Of a stretch of 64,000 bases of DNA, positions 10,395 to 20,505 are shown in pieces (position 1 is the first letter of the stretch; every line of letters begins with the position of its first letter). The DNA is from Prorocentrum cordatum. Taxonomy: Eukaryota > Sar > Dinophyceae > Prorocentrales > Prorocentraceae. The notes beneath the pieces were generated by a model. That model had not been told where the DNA came from and did not search any database. It saw nothing but the letters and a program-made list of their open reading frames with translations. The stretch lies in assembly GCA_963575745.1 (NCBI GenBank), contig CAUYUJ010002714.1:334972-398971 (forward strand). Reading direction: 5' to 3'. The position numbers and the translations under genes are program-made.

Positions 10395-10645
10395 GTGCCG
10401 CCGAGGAGGAGAAGGAGGGGGAGGAGGAGGAGGAGGAGGAGGAGGGGGAGGTGGAGGGGGAGGGCGGGGAGGAGGCGGGGGAGGAGGAGGAGGAGGGGGA
10501 GCAGGAGGAGGAGGAGGAGGGGGAGGGGGAGGAGGGAGAGGAGGGGGAAGGAGGAGGAGGAGGGGGAGGAGGGGGAGGAGGAGGAGGGGGACGAGTGGGA
10601 GGGGAAGGAGGAGGAGGAGGAGGAGGGTGAGGAGGAGGGGGAGGC
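10395..10645. repeat. (GGA)n microsatellite
   Basis: An imperfect GGA/GGG array directly follows exon 4. It produces long Gly-, Glu-, Arg- or Pro-only shadow ORFs on both strands. Confidence 0.9.
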
Positions 10646-10886
10646 TCATTTCGGCCCCTCAGAGTCGATCCGATCCGATCTGGATCGGTTCCGATTCCGA
10701 TTCGTCTCGGCTTCGGCTTCCGATGTGGATTTCGGTTTTCTCCTGGAGGCCTTACGCTTGCCGATGTCCGTCGATTCGACGTTTCCCAACATGGCTGCCG
10801 ATTTCCGCCGATCGCCGATCCGACTAGTCGATTCGTTTCCGGGCTCTCCTGGGTCGGGGAACAAAGAATGACGTAAATGTAGGTTT

Positions 10887-11013
10887 TCGGAGGTCCGCGC
10901 GGGTGTCTCGGATCGACGCTGGAACCCCCTGGCGGCGCTTCCGACGCCGCCCTTGGCGCGCTCCGCGCGCCGGGGTCCAGCGCCGATCCGAAACATCCGC
11001 GCACACCTCCGAC
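10887..11013. repeat. Foldback repeat family C, copy 1 (long imperfect hairpin)
   Basis: Left arm GGAGGTCCGCGCGGGTGTCT and following bases. Right arm, reversed, reads GGAGGTGTGCGCGGATGTTT and following bases, so about 40-bp arms pair with few mismatches. Between them is a second GC palindrome (GGCGGCGCTTCCGACGCCGCC). Related copies lie at 19582, 51789 and 56817. No ORF; probably a MITE-like or foldback element in the intron. Confidence 0.6.
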
Positions 11014-12250
11014 AGTTTGTGTTCACATCTTTGTGTGCTCGTCTCGAGGGAGGCCTGGAAGGCGTGCTGGGGGCACAGGCGACGCTCTGTCGAGGGAGCG
11101 CCAATCTGGGTTCAGGCGCGCGGCTCGGCGACGGGTCCCGTCTCGTTGCGGAGTCGGCGTGCTGCGTCGCCGAATCGGGCGGCATTGGCCTCCTCCGTGG
11201 ACCTGGCGCCACGCACGGGCTCCACGGGTCCTTGAGAGCCATGCTGGCGTGCGCCCGCTTTTGGAGCAGGGCAACTTTGGTCTCGAGAGGGGCTCGACGT
11301 TCCTCTGGTCCTTCTTTACGGCAGGTTCGTGTCGTGGCGACGCGGCGGCGACCCCAGCGCGGGCGTTTCAGGTTGAACGCCGCCAGTGGCTCCGAATCGA
11401 CCACTATGGAACGATCTGGCGAACGGTGGTCGAGCGACCCACGAGGTGTCAGAAACCAACGCCGAAGTCGTCACGACACTAACCCGCTGTAGGTCCATCC
11501 TTAGGCTCTTTCCTGGTTAGGGGTTTGGTTAGGCTTGCGCCCGCGCAAGGTCATGTTCTTGTCATCGCGAGTTCAATCCCTGCGTATTCTAGGCGACTTG
11601 CCTGCCTCCAGAGGATTCACCGCCCACACCTATACCTTTACCTTCCGCGTGCCTTCCTCCCTGCGATCTCTGTGCATCTCTTGGCGCAGCCGAGGCCCCG
11701 AAGGGGCTTCCATTCCCCGCCCAAACCTCCTCGTGGCAGCGCGTTGGCTGCAGGAGTGGGGGCAGAAACCAGTGGCGATACCCCTGCAGATCTCGACGCA
11801 GCTCGGCCTCCGCGGGCGTTCTCGGCTGGGCAGAAGACTTCGAGAGAGTCAGACCATTCCTCCTCCTCCTCCTCCTCCTCCTCCTCCTCCTCCTCCTCTC
11901 CTCCCGCTCCGCTCCTCAAACTTCCCCTGGTCCTCCTTCTCCCCCCACTTCTTCCAATTCCAGGTCCTGCCGCCGTTGTTCGTCCTCGCCCTCCTGCCTC
12001 GTCCTCCCCATGTTGCTCAGGCTCATCCGCCCGCTCACCCGCCACCTCCTCCTCCTATGGGTTCAGCTCCCCTCTTCCGATTACTCTTAAACGGCAAAGT
12101 CTTTGTTTGAGTTCCAGGCCGGTGTTGACACGCGTTCGCTGTTTGAGAATGTAATCGTGCAATGGGAAGGGATGGACGGAGGGGTAGGATAGCAGATGTA
12201 GCGCGAGCGCACCTATCGTGCTTGCTCCCTCACTATCTCCTCCGTTTGTT
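11014..12250 (+). other. Unassigned intron sequence
   Basis: Non-repetitive sequence of moderate GC content. Several short ORFs exist, but none has recognisable domains or consistent coding character. It contains a (TCC)n run at about 11863-11900. It lies in the intron between peroxiredoxin exons 4 and 5. Confidence 0.45.
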
Positions 12251-12251
12251 T

Positions 12252-12412
12252 CTCCTCCTCCTCCTCCTCGTCCTCCTCCTCTTCCTCCTCCTCCTCCCCC
12301 CTCCTACCGCCTCCTCATCCCTCCTGCCTTTTCCCTCCTCCCGCTCCTCCTCCCCCTCCTCCTCCTCCTCCTCCTCCTCCTCCTCCTCCTCCTCCTCTTG
12401 CACTCCCTCTCC
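12252..12412. repeat. (CTC)n microsatellite upstream of exon 5
   Basis: CTC triplets with CCC/TCC interruptions end about 45 bp before the exon 5 acceptor. It is complementary to the (GGA)n tracts that begin about 60 bp after exon 5. Confidence 0.9.
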
Positions 12413-12456
12413 CCCTCGGCTTCCTCCTTCTGCTCACTCCTCCCCCCGTCCTGGAG

Positions 12457-12522
12457 GAACCCGCGCTGCCAGCGCTACTCGATGCTCATCGACGATGGCG
12501 TCATCAAGTCGATCAACGTCGC
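12457..12522 (+). CDS. Type II peroxiredoxin, exon 5 (last visible exon)
   Basis: The exon encodes (G)NPRCQRYSMLIDDGVIKS and then INV(A). This is the strongly conserved 'R..RYSM.V.DG.VK..NVE' segment near the C-terminus of the family. AG acceptor at 12455-12456. The 3' end is uncertain: GC at 12521 or GT at 12523 could be the donor, since the following CYKDRPERHGRGG does not match the family. The usual last 15-25 residues are therefore missing and probably lie in a further exon beyond 13 kb, which I could not find before the assembly gap. Confidence 0.78.
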
Positions 12523-12579
12523 GTGCTACAAGGACCGCCCAGAGCGGCACGGGCGGGGCGGCCAAGGGAGGAGAGGGAC

Positions 12580-13110
12580 AGGAGGAGGAGGAGGATGATG
12601 AGGAGGAGGAGGACGAGGAGGAGGAGGAGGAGGAGGAGGAGGAGGAGGAGGAGGAGGAGGAGGAAGAGGAGGAGTCGGAGGAAGAGACGGCAGAGGAGGA
12701 GAGAGGAGGAGGAGGAGGAGGAGGAGGAGGAGGAGGAGGAGGAGGAGGAGGGTGGAAGGCGGAGGAGGAGAGGGAGGAGGAACACATGGACGAACACGGA
12801 TTGATAATGATAGAGGGCGGGGAGCGTGAGGATGAGGAGTTAGAGGAGCGGGCAGGAATAACATGAGGATGCTAAGGCGGAGGAGGATGTGGAGGAAGTG
12901 GAGGAGGAGGAGAAGGAGGAGGAGGAGGAGCGGGATGAGCGGGAGGAGCGGGAGGAGCGGGAGGAGCGGGAGAAGCGGGAGGAGGAGGAGGAGGCGGAGG
13001 AGGAGGAGGATGAGGAAGAATAACATATACATGATGCGGAGGAGGAGCAGGCGGTTGATCAGGAGGAGGAGTAGGAGGAGGAGTAGGAGGATGGGATGAT
13101 TGAAGAGATT
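12580..13110. repeat. GGA/GAG trinucleotide arrays
   Basis: Two main GGA runs (12580-12780 and 12865-13085) with GGAGCG variants between them. All Glu/Arg/Gly ORFs here are shadows. Confidence 0.9.
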
Positions 13111-13184
13111 ATGGAGAAGCGCGGATGAGAATAGAGGATGCGGATAATGGGGAATGAGGAGTTAGAGGAGCGAGGATGAGGATT

Positions 13185-13600
13185 TACAGGAGCGAGGAGG
13201 AGGAGTTAGAGGTGCGGGGAGGCGGAGGAAGGAGGAGGAGGAGGAGGAGGAGGAGGAGGAGGAGGAGGAGGAGGAGGAGGAGGAGGAGGAGGAGGGAGGA
13301 GGAGGAGGAGGTAGGAGGAGGAGGGGGCGGGGGAGGGGGTGGGGGAGGAGGAGGAGGAGGAGGAGGAGGAGGAGGAGGTGGAGGAGGAGGAGGAGGAGGA
13401 GGAGGAGGAGGCGGAGGGAGGAGGAGGAGGAGGAGGAGGAGGAGGAGGAGAGGAGAGGAGGAGGAGGAAGGAGGAGGAGGAGGAGGAGGAGGAGGAGGAG
13501 GAGGAGGAGGAGGAGGAGGAGGAGGAGGAGGAGGAGGAGGAGGAGGAGGAGGAGGAGGGAGGGGGCGGGGGCGGGGGGGGGCGGGGGAGGGGGAGGGGGG

Positions 13601-13635
<35 letters not shown>

Positions 13636-13845
13636 GAGGAGGAGGAGGAGGAGGAGGAGGAGGAGGAGGAGGAGGAGGAGGAGGAGGAGGAGGAGGAGGA
13701 GGAGGAGGAGGAGGAGGAGGAGAGGAGGAGGAGGAGGAGGAGGAGGAGGAGGAGGAGGAGGAGGAGGAGGAGGAGGAGGAGGAGGAGGAGGAGGAGGAGG
13801 AGGAGGAGGAGGAGGAGGAGGAGGAGGAGGAGGAGGAGGAGAAGA
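13185..13845. repeat. Long (GGA)n array
   Basis: About 650 bp of GGA with G-rich interruptions (13555-13612). The + strand is entirely purine apart from rare T or C. Together with the following AAG block it forms the largest purine tract in the window. Confidence 0.95.
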
Positions 13846-15295
13846 AGAAGAAGAAGAAGAATACTAAGAATAAAAAGAAGAAGAATAAGAATAATAATAA
13901 TAAGAAGAATAAGAAGAATAATAATAAGAATATGAAGAAGAATAAGAATAATAATAATAATAAGAAGAAGAAGAAGAATAATAATAAGAAGAAGAAGAAT
14001 AAGAATAAGAAGAAGAAGAAGACGAATAAGAAGAATAAGAAGAATAATAATAAGAAGAAGAAGAATAAGAAGCAACAGAAGACGAAGAAGAAGAAGAAGA
14101 CGAATAAGAATAAGAATAATAAGAAGACGAAGAAGAATACGAAGAAGAATAAGAATAAGCATAAGAAGAAGAACAAGAATAATAATAAGAAGAAGAAGAA
14201 TAAGAAGAAGAAGAAGAAGAATAAGAAGAAAAAGAAGAAGAAGAAGAATAAGCATAAGCAGACGAAGAAGGATAATAATAATAAGAATAAGAATAATAAG
14301 AATAAGAAGAAGCATCAGAAGAAGAAGAAGACGAAGAATAAGCAGAAGACGAATAATAAGAAGAAGAAGAAGCATAAGAAGAAGAAGACGAAGACGAAGA
14401 AGAAACAGAAGAAGAATAATACGAAGAATAGTAAGAAGACTAAGAAGAAGAATAATAATAATAAGAAGAATAATCAGAAGACTAAGACGAATAATAATAA
14501 TAAGAAGACGAAGAAGAATAATAAGAAGAATAAACATAAGAATAAGACGAATAAGAAGAAGACGAAGCAGAACAAGAAGACGAAGAAGAAGAATAATAAG
14601 AAGAAGAAGCAGAAGACGACGAATAAGAAGAAGAAGAAGAAGAAGTCGAAGAAGAAGAAGAATAATAAGAAGAAGAAGACGAAGAAGAATAATAAGAAGA
14701 AGAAGCAGAATAAGAAGAATAAGAAGAATAAGAAGAATAATACGAATAAGACGAAGAAGAATAAGAAGAAGAAGAAGAAGACGACGAATAATAAGAAGAC
14801 GAAGAAGAATAATAAGAATATGAAGAAGAATAAGAAGAAGAATAATAATAAGAATAAGAAGAAGAATAAGAAGAATACGAAGAAGAAGAAGAAGAAGAAG
14901 CATAATAAGAAGAAGAAAAAGAAGACGAAGAATAATAATAATAATACGAATAAGAAGAAGAATAAGAATAATAATAAGACGAAAAAGACGAAGACGAAGA
15001 ATAAGAATACGAAGAAGAATAAGAATAATCATAATAAGAAGAATAATACGAATAATAATAAGAAAAAGAAGAATAATAAGAAGAATAAGAAGAAAACGAA
15101 GACGAAGACGAATAATAAGAAGAACAAGAAGAATAAGAATAATAAGAAGACGAATAAGAAGAATAATAAGAAGAATAATAATAAGAATAATAAGACGAAG
15201 AAGAATACGAAGAATAATAATAATAAGAAGAAGAAGACGAAGAAGAAGAGGAGGAGGAGGAGGAGGAGGAGGCGGAGGAGGAAGAAGACGAAGAA
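13846..15295. repeat. AAG/AAT/ACG triplet mosaic keeping one phase for 1.45 kb
   Basis: After the GGA block the array becomes AAG mixed with AAT, and occasionally ACG, AGC and ATG, always in the same triplet phase. Read as protein it is only Lys/Asn/Thr, which I reject as a gene. It ends at the gap with a short GGA return (15248-15290). Confidence 0.95.
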
Positions 15296-15395
15296 NNNNN
15301 NNNNNNNNNNNNNNNNNNNNNNNNNNNNNNNNNNNNNNNNNNNNNNNNNNNNNNNNNNNNNNNNNNNNNNNNNNNNNNNNNNNNNNNNNNNNNNN
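15296..15395. other. Assembly gap (100 N)
   Basis: Exactly 100 Ns, a conventional placeholder length, between the AAG/GGA array and a LINE fragment. The true distance is unknown and sequence may be missing, including more of the LINE and possibly the last peroxiredoxin exon. Confidence 0.99.
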
Positions 15396-16845
15396 GTGGG
15401 GGGTGGGAACGGACGAACTTGTGGCACGACACCCCTTCATAGACAGGGCGGTGGACACATCTTTAAGCCTGTATGCTGATGATATACTGAAGTTTTTTCT
15501 GGCGGGACCCCACCAGGGATTGCAGGAGCTCGCTGCGGTCAGCGAGAGAGCCAATTTTCTCCTGGATCGGGCCCTGGCCGAAATCGGGTGCAAACAGAAT
15601 ATGACTAAGCAGGAAATCTTGCCTGTTCTCTCTGGAGTAGGTGCGGGGTCAGAGGCACGAGCCCTGAGGACTGGAAGAGTCAACCTCCCTGCCCCTCCTA
15701 AGACTAATGCTAGATATTTAGGGGCCCGTGTGGGCGCCAATTGTAGTTATGCTGTTGAGTTTGAGTTTCGCAAGAAGGCCGTGGCGGCCGCCTATTATTC
15801 CCTCGGAAGTTTTTGGTCATTGAAACACACCCCGTACAGAATCAAACGCACGCTTTTAATATGTTGTGTACAGAATACCGCCCTCCACGGAAATGAATCC
15901 TACGTATGCTCGGATAAGCAGTACACAGAACTCGACCATCTTGTTGCACGATATGCTCGTCGCGCTATGCAAGGCAAAGCACATGAGCAGATTGAGACCC
16001 ATGACGGTACGATACAACATCGTTCGAAGAGTACATCTCAGGTCCTGGAGTACTGGAACATGGCTCCTGCTAAGCTTGAGATGCGGGTGCGCCGCCTGAA
16101 GAGGATCCAGACTATCCTCGGACACCAGTGGAGAAACGGCCAGATACTCACCTCCCTCTTCGGTCACTTCCCTTTCGAGATAGATCCGACGATCGAGGAG
16201 AGCGAGTTGCGGGACGATGCGAACCCATGGGCGAAACAGATGCGAGACGACATTCTGCAGGGTGTAGGAGGACTCGATGATGAGGGAGGGTTCTTGGGCA
16301 GTCAAATTCGCACGGGATGGCTGGACTTATTCACGGATGACGAAATGAAACATGAGTTTTTGATGCAGGATTTCACGGTGTTACGAAGAGGGATTTATAT
16401 GAGCGCTATTCCGCCCCCTGGATGGTCCCCTGCTCAACGACCACCTCCTGAACCCGCACGCCCCAGTATTTATGCAGACACTACTCAATGGACATGTGGG
16501 TATCGGAATGAGACGGGGACAGTATGCACATGCACGTTTACTACATACAAGGGGGTCACACAGCACAGGATGGCCAAGCACGGTATGAGGGATATATGGA
16601 CACGCGCGGTCAGCACGAATGTGCGCCCCTATTGCCTGGTCACATTTAGCTGCGTGAAGACGGCCCAGAGACATTTACTCGCTACAGTTTCTCGTGGAGG
16701 CCGATGTAATGACCAGTCGAGGTTTTTCGGAGGACGAATGCATCCAGACAGAGTGGACTGCCACCTCTGTGATCATAGGGCTCAAACGTTTGAAGAGCTA
16801 CAGGAGCACATCAGAACACACCTGCCTCCTCTGGACTGTCTGGCG
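15396..16845 (+). mobile_element. LINE 3' part: reverse transcriptase C-terminus and C2H2-like fingers
   Basis: The open frame enters from the gap inside a non-LTR reverse transcriptase. The catalytic YADD box is at 15472-15483 (SLYADDILKF), followed by the thumb-like region (KTNARYLGARV, KHTPYRIKRTLL, LEYWNMAPAKLEMRVRRLKRIQTILGHQWR). From about 16490 come three Cys/His clusters (CGY...C-C...H...KH, then C...C...H, then CHLC...H-IRTH), a common C-terminal nucleic-acid-binding tail of LINEs. The 5' portion is lost or in the gap. No reverse transcriptase occurs in the LINE at 3370, so the two could be halves of related elements, but I cannot show they are one family. Confidence 0.75.
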
Positions 16846-16867
16846 GACACAGCTGCTCAGCGGGGCC

Positions 16868-17593
16868 ATGGCTCTCAAGTTCGGCGACCCCACGTGGGGC
16901 CTGAAGAGGGCAGGAGAAGGAGGCGACGCCAAGGGCCAGAAGAAGACCCGCCTCCTCTCGGACCTGCTGGGCGGCGACGCGAAGGAGGTCAATACCGTGA
17001 GCAAATTACGGATCGTGCTTACCAAGCTGGCGCTCACCAGCGCCGCAGAAATTCGAGAAATCACGGGGATGCTTTGGGTCACGCTCCTCATCAGCGCCGA
17101 CTCCCCAGTGGTCAAGTCCATGATGCAGCAAGGCAGGGACTACCACGAGACCGCGAAGTCGCTGAAGGACGACCCCGTGAAGCAGGAGGAGCTCGGCCCG
17201 CCCTTCATCCACATCTTCGCGGCCATGCTCCGCGGGCTGGGCGAGTACGAAGACATCGAGAAGCGCGACGCCGAGATCCTCACCCAGTTCTATATGGAGA
17301 AGATCGCGGGGGCACAATGCAAGGCGGGCGACCTGCTGGGCAAAGTACTATATTGCAAATGCAAGATGGCCAAGCAGAAGCAAGGCAAATCAGAGATGGC
17401 CAAAATATCCCTCGCGATGCACCAGAGCTACGACGAGCTGCAGAATGTGTGCGTCCGCATATTGCTTGCCCACCAGGCGATCCAGAAACACGGCCCGCCC
17501 CCGCGCGGCCCACTCGAGAGGGCCGCCCAGAGCCTGCTCGAGGAGCTCGAGGCAGGGTCCTCCAAGAAGGGGAAGGGCGGCAAGAAGGAGTAG
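16868..17593 (+). CDS. Hypothetical protein (241 aa) lying within the LINE coding region
   Basis: ATG at 16868 (MALKFGDPTWGLKRAGEGG) to TAG at 17591, in a different frame from the LINE. The frame looks genuinely coding: mixed, mostly helical composition, hydrophobic helices (KLRIVLTKLALTSAAEIREI, MLWVTLLISAD), an internal YCKCKMAKQKQGKS stretch and a basic Lys/Gly tail. The LINE frame stays open alongside it and resumes family-like sequence after about 17600 (LTHVQRVQIATASERLLELVERG). This suggests either an overlapping or bicistronic LINE accessory ORF or an insertion into the LINE. There is no recognisable domain. The ATG sits 8 bp after an AG that could serve as a trans-splice acceptor. 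Confidence 0.55.
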   Translation: MALKFGDPTWGLKRAGEGGDAKGQKKTRLLSDLLGGDAKEVNTVSKLRIVLTKLALTSAAEIREITGMLWVTLLISADSPVVKSMMQQGRDYHETAKSLKDDPVKQEELGPPFIHIFAAMLRGLGEYEDIEKRDAEILTQFYMEKIAGAQCKAGDLLGKVLYCKCKMAKQKQGKSEMAKISLAMHQSYDELQNVCVRILLAHQAIQKHGPPPRGPLERAAQSLLEELEAGSSKKGKGGKKE

Positions 17594-17599
17594 AGATCG

Positions 17600-17832
17600 G
17601 ACGGCCCAAAGTGAGATTGACGCACGTCCAGAGAGTACAGATAGCGACGGCTTCAGAGAGATTGTTGGAATTGGTGGAGAGAGGGTACGTTCCAGTTGAA
17701 GCAGCTATCAGACAGGCAGTGAACACAGCAACGGTGATTCAGCCACCACGAGCCCGACCGAAGAAAGGAGGGAGGGGGACGGGAAGTGCTCCAAGCAACC
17801 CTGAGGCCCAACACCCTCCGCCTAGTTCTTGA
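17600..17832 (+). pseudogene. LINE C-terminal continuation (fragment)
   Basis: In the reverse-transcriptase frame, after the 241-residue ORF, comes a charged helical segment (LTHVQRVQIATASERLLELVERG...AAIRQAVNTATV) and a basic, Pro-rich end stopping at 17830-17832. It could be the true C-terminus of the LINE ORF2. There is no domain match, so assignment is by frame and position. Confidence 0.4.
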
Positions 17833-18438
17833 ACTTTTTTCTAGCTTCTGTGCCCTCGTTCACCCTCGAACTTTGCTCCTGGCCCTCGGCGTTTTTTCCT
17901 CGGTGCTTTCCCTCTGTGTGTCGGGCCTCGGTGGCTCGGTCTTCTGGTTTTCGCCCCTGGGCGTTCGAGGGTGGACAAAAAACTTTTTAACAGGGGGTTG
18001 ACCCTGTGACATGCAGGTGCGAGGCGGCCTCTCAGTCTTCCACAAACGAGAGCGCCGCAGATCGCCAGAGCAGACCTCCTGCCAGCACGGCAGGACTACA
18101 AAGTCCCCTGATGGGTCCTCAGGGCTGAGTAGCAAGCAGATTGTAGTTGTAAACTGATGCGAATGTATCAGGAGTGGCCCAGGCCTCTCACGAGTGGACA
18201 ATCTGACTTAATGCCCCCAGAGCTCGATTCGATTCGATTCTTCCCTCTTCTCCCTCCCTCCTCCCTCCTCCTTCCTCCCTCTTCTCCCTCTCCTCCTCCT
18301 CCCTCCTCTCTCCTCCCTCTCCTGCCTCCTCCCTCTTCTCGCTCCCCCTCCTTTCCTTTCCGTCCCCCTCCTCCCTCCTCCCCCTTCCCTTCCTCTGCGG
18401 GCTGGGGGGGCTGCGCGGGCGGGCGTGGTCAAGTCCCG
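17833..18438. other. LINE 3' flank and CT-rich tract, no gene seen
   Basis: T- and C-rich sequence right after the LINE stop may be its 3' UTR. About 18240-18390 is a CCT/CTC-rich tract. No RNA gene or coding region is recognised. Confidence 0.5.
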
Positions 18439-18618
18439 ACCTAGGATTAAGTCGGGCGTGTCCCCCTACAGGAGGAATATTCAAAAATAGGCAAAAATAG
18501 TGTAAGGGAACTATTTTTGGAGTATTGTTTGACCATTTTGGGGTATTTTTGTTGGCTATTTTTATTTTTCGTCGAAAATCCCCTTGTAGAGGGGGAGAGG
18601 CCCGACTTAAACCTAGGA
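18439..18618. mobile_element. MITE family A, copy 2, with perfect 8-bp target duplication
   Basis: The 164-bp element (18447-18610) begins TTAAGTCGGGCGTGTCCCCC and ends with the inverse (…AGGCCCGACTTAA). It is flanked by identical ACCTAGGA at 18439-18446 and 18611-18618. An 8-bp duplication with short inverted ends is characteristic of the hAT superfamily, and the lack of an ORF makes it non-autonomous. This is the best preserved copy in the window. Confidence 0.8.
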
Positions 18619-18619
18619 T

Positions 18620-19580
18620 CACTTGGGGATCGGAGTCCGGAGACACACGTGTGAGTCCGCCTTCGCGGCCAAACCCGTGCAGGGGGGGGGGCGCCTCCCC
18701 AGCGTGCCGTCACGACACCGGGCCGCTCGAGTCTGGGCCCGCCCCGCCCGACCCGACCGCCCGCGCGCTCGTGGGTCGTTGAAATTAGGTACTTTTGGAC
18801 CTCCAGATGCCAAGCTTGTTTAGCAGGCGCCTTTGTACTTGACGACTCGACGTGCCGTCGCTATGGTTTGTGCTTCCCTGGGAGGCCCTGACCTCATTCT
18901 GCTCTCTCTCCGCCTTCCTACTGCATGTGTTTGCCTGCTTCTGCCGACCGACGTGCAATGCGTCGCCCGACCCGACGTCACCGTCACTTTGCGTCCCGCC
19001 CGCCCGCCCTTCCGCACATGCCAGCGCCCACCATGCGAGGGACTCCCCGGGCAGTGCAGCAGCGAGAGGGCAAGAGGGCAAGAGGGGGGGGGTGGTCACC
19101 GAGGCCTCCACAGAGTCGGTCCAGAGGCGGGGGCGCGAGCGCGAGCGGCCCCTCGGGATGGTGGTCGGGTCGGAGTCGCTGCTGCCGTCGTCGTGGTCGC
19201 CGTCGTGGTCGCTGCCGTCGTCTCCACCGGGCGCCGTCGTCTGCGCTGTCGCTGCCGTCGCCGCCGCCAGCTTCGTGGCCGCCTGCGCACGCCGCCGTGG
19301 CCCTGGGCGTTGCCGTCGACTGTGGCCTTCGCCTCGTGGTCGTGGCCGGCGCCGCCTTGCCGCCGGCGGCGGCGGCGGCCACGGGGGCGTCTGCTCGGGC
19401 GCTGCGCGCGGCGCCGGGAGGCCCGCGCGGTGCCCCCTCGTTTCGCCTGGTCTGGCGGCTGGTGAGTGCGACCGGCCGCCAGGGCTCCTTTGCCACAGCT
19501 GGCAGGATTGGGGGGGGGGGCAAGGCGTCCGCCGCCAATCTCCCAAGTCTCGAACAAGAGGAACTGCAGAAACATAACTT
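18620..19580. other. Unassigned GC-rich region, no supported gene
   Basis: Several overlapping Ala/Arg/Gly-rich ORFs exist on both strands without domains. GTGGTCGCCGTC-type triplet-like stretches occupy 19150-19270. An exon cannot be excluded (for example 19280-19470) but I cannot support one. Confidence 0.4.
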
Positions 19581-19581
19581 T

Positions 19582-19653
19582 GGACGGTCCGCGCGGATCT
19601 CTTGGATCTGCGGGGTTCCAGCGCAGATCCATGAGCTCCGTGCGGACCGTCGG
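19582..19653. repeat. Foldback repeat family C, copy 2 (compact palindrome)
   Basis: A 72-bp near-perfect palindrome: GACGGTCCGCGCGGATCTCT at the left pairs with AGCTCCGTGCGGACCGTC at the right, around a GGGTTCCAG centre. It lacks the internal GGCGGCGC palindrome of the longer copies at 10887 and 51789. Confidence 0.65.
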
Positions 19654-19654
19654 A

Positions 19655-20360
19655 AGTTCCTGTTGATACAGTTTCTTCGTTCTCCAGGTCACCTCCTGGA
19701 GCTCCGACGACACGATTTTTTGTTCAATCCTTGTGCTTTTCCTGGATATCGGCTTCTGGGATCGAGTCATGGGGCCATGAAAACGGACTGGGGAAGGGTC
19801 GGGTGTTTCTAGTGCCGCGAAGTGAACCCATCAGATCGTCGGATGTCTGGGCTCAGCACGGAGAAGGGGTAGGTGTCTTGCATGAAAGCAAACTGTTCTC
19901 CTTGAGCTTCCCCCCTCTTCGGGCTCCTGGAGCTCTCCGGGGCCCACCGGGGGCGATCAGAAGACGGCTCGGAGTGGAAAGCCGCTCCTGGAGTCCAGGA
20001 CCCGTTCCCGCCAGCACCGACTCCTGCTCCCATGCCAGTCAGGGGCGCCGAAGGACGGGCGTGGTGGCCAGCGGTGTGTGAGCACGATGGCCGCGGCAAG
20101 GAGGGTTTTCGTGGCCCCCATTTCTTCTTGCAATGCGCCTCCTCGCCCCCCCCTCCCCCCTCGTCCGCGCACGTGCCTCGGGCCTTGGCGCGCCAATCCC
20201 CCCTCCGGCCTTCCATCGTCGGCGCACCAGAGCCACGACCTCCTCCTCCCTCCTCAAGCCGTGTACCCAGATCGAGAGGCTTCGTGAGGCCGCCAGAGGC
20301 TTCCAGAGGCTTCAGGACGCCTTCAGAACCATCCTCTAATGATCTGTGTGCACATCAAGA
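19655..20360. other. Unassigned sequence, no supported gene
   Basis: Mixed-composition sequence with short ORFs on both strands and no recognisable domain. It carries the phrase GTCCGCGCACGTGCCTCGGG near 20161 shared with about 637, marking a small dispersed repeat. Confidence 0.4.
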
Positions 20361-20369
20361 GAGAAGAGT

Positions 20370-20423
<54 letters not shown>

Positions 20424-20500
20424 AAGAGAAAACAATAGAGAGAGAGAGAGAGAGAGAGGCAGAGAGAACAAGGAGAGGGAGAGAGGGAGAGAGAAAATAG
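20370..20500. repeat. (GA)n microsatellite
   Basis: Nearly uninterrupted GAGAGA with a few AAAG breaks. Confidence 0.95.
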
Positions 20501-20505
20501 AGATG

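Noticed and set aside
13176-15479. 767-residue Glu/Gly/Lys/Asn ORF and its minus-strand counterparts
   Set aside because: Translation of GGA and AAG/AAT arrays and of the N gap. No protein-like segment until the LINE after the gap.
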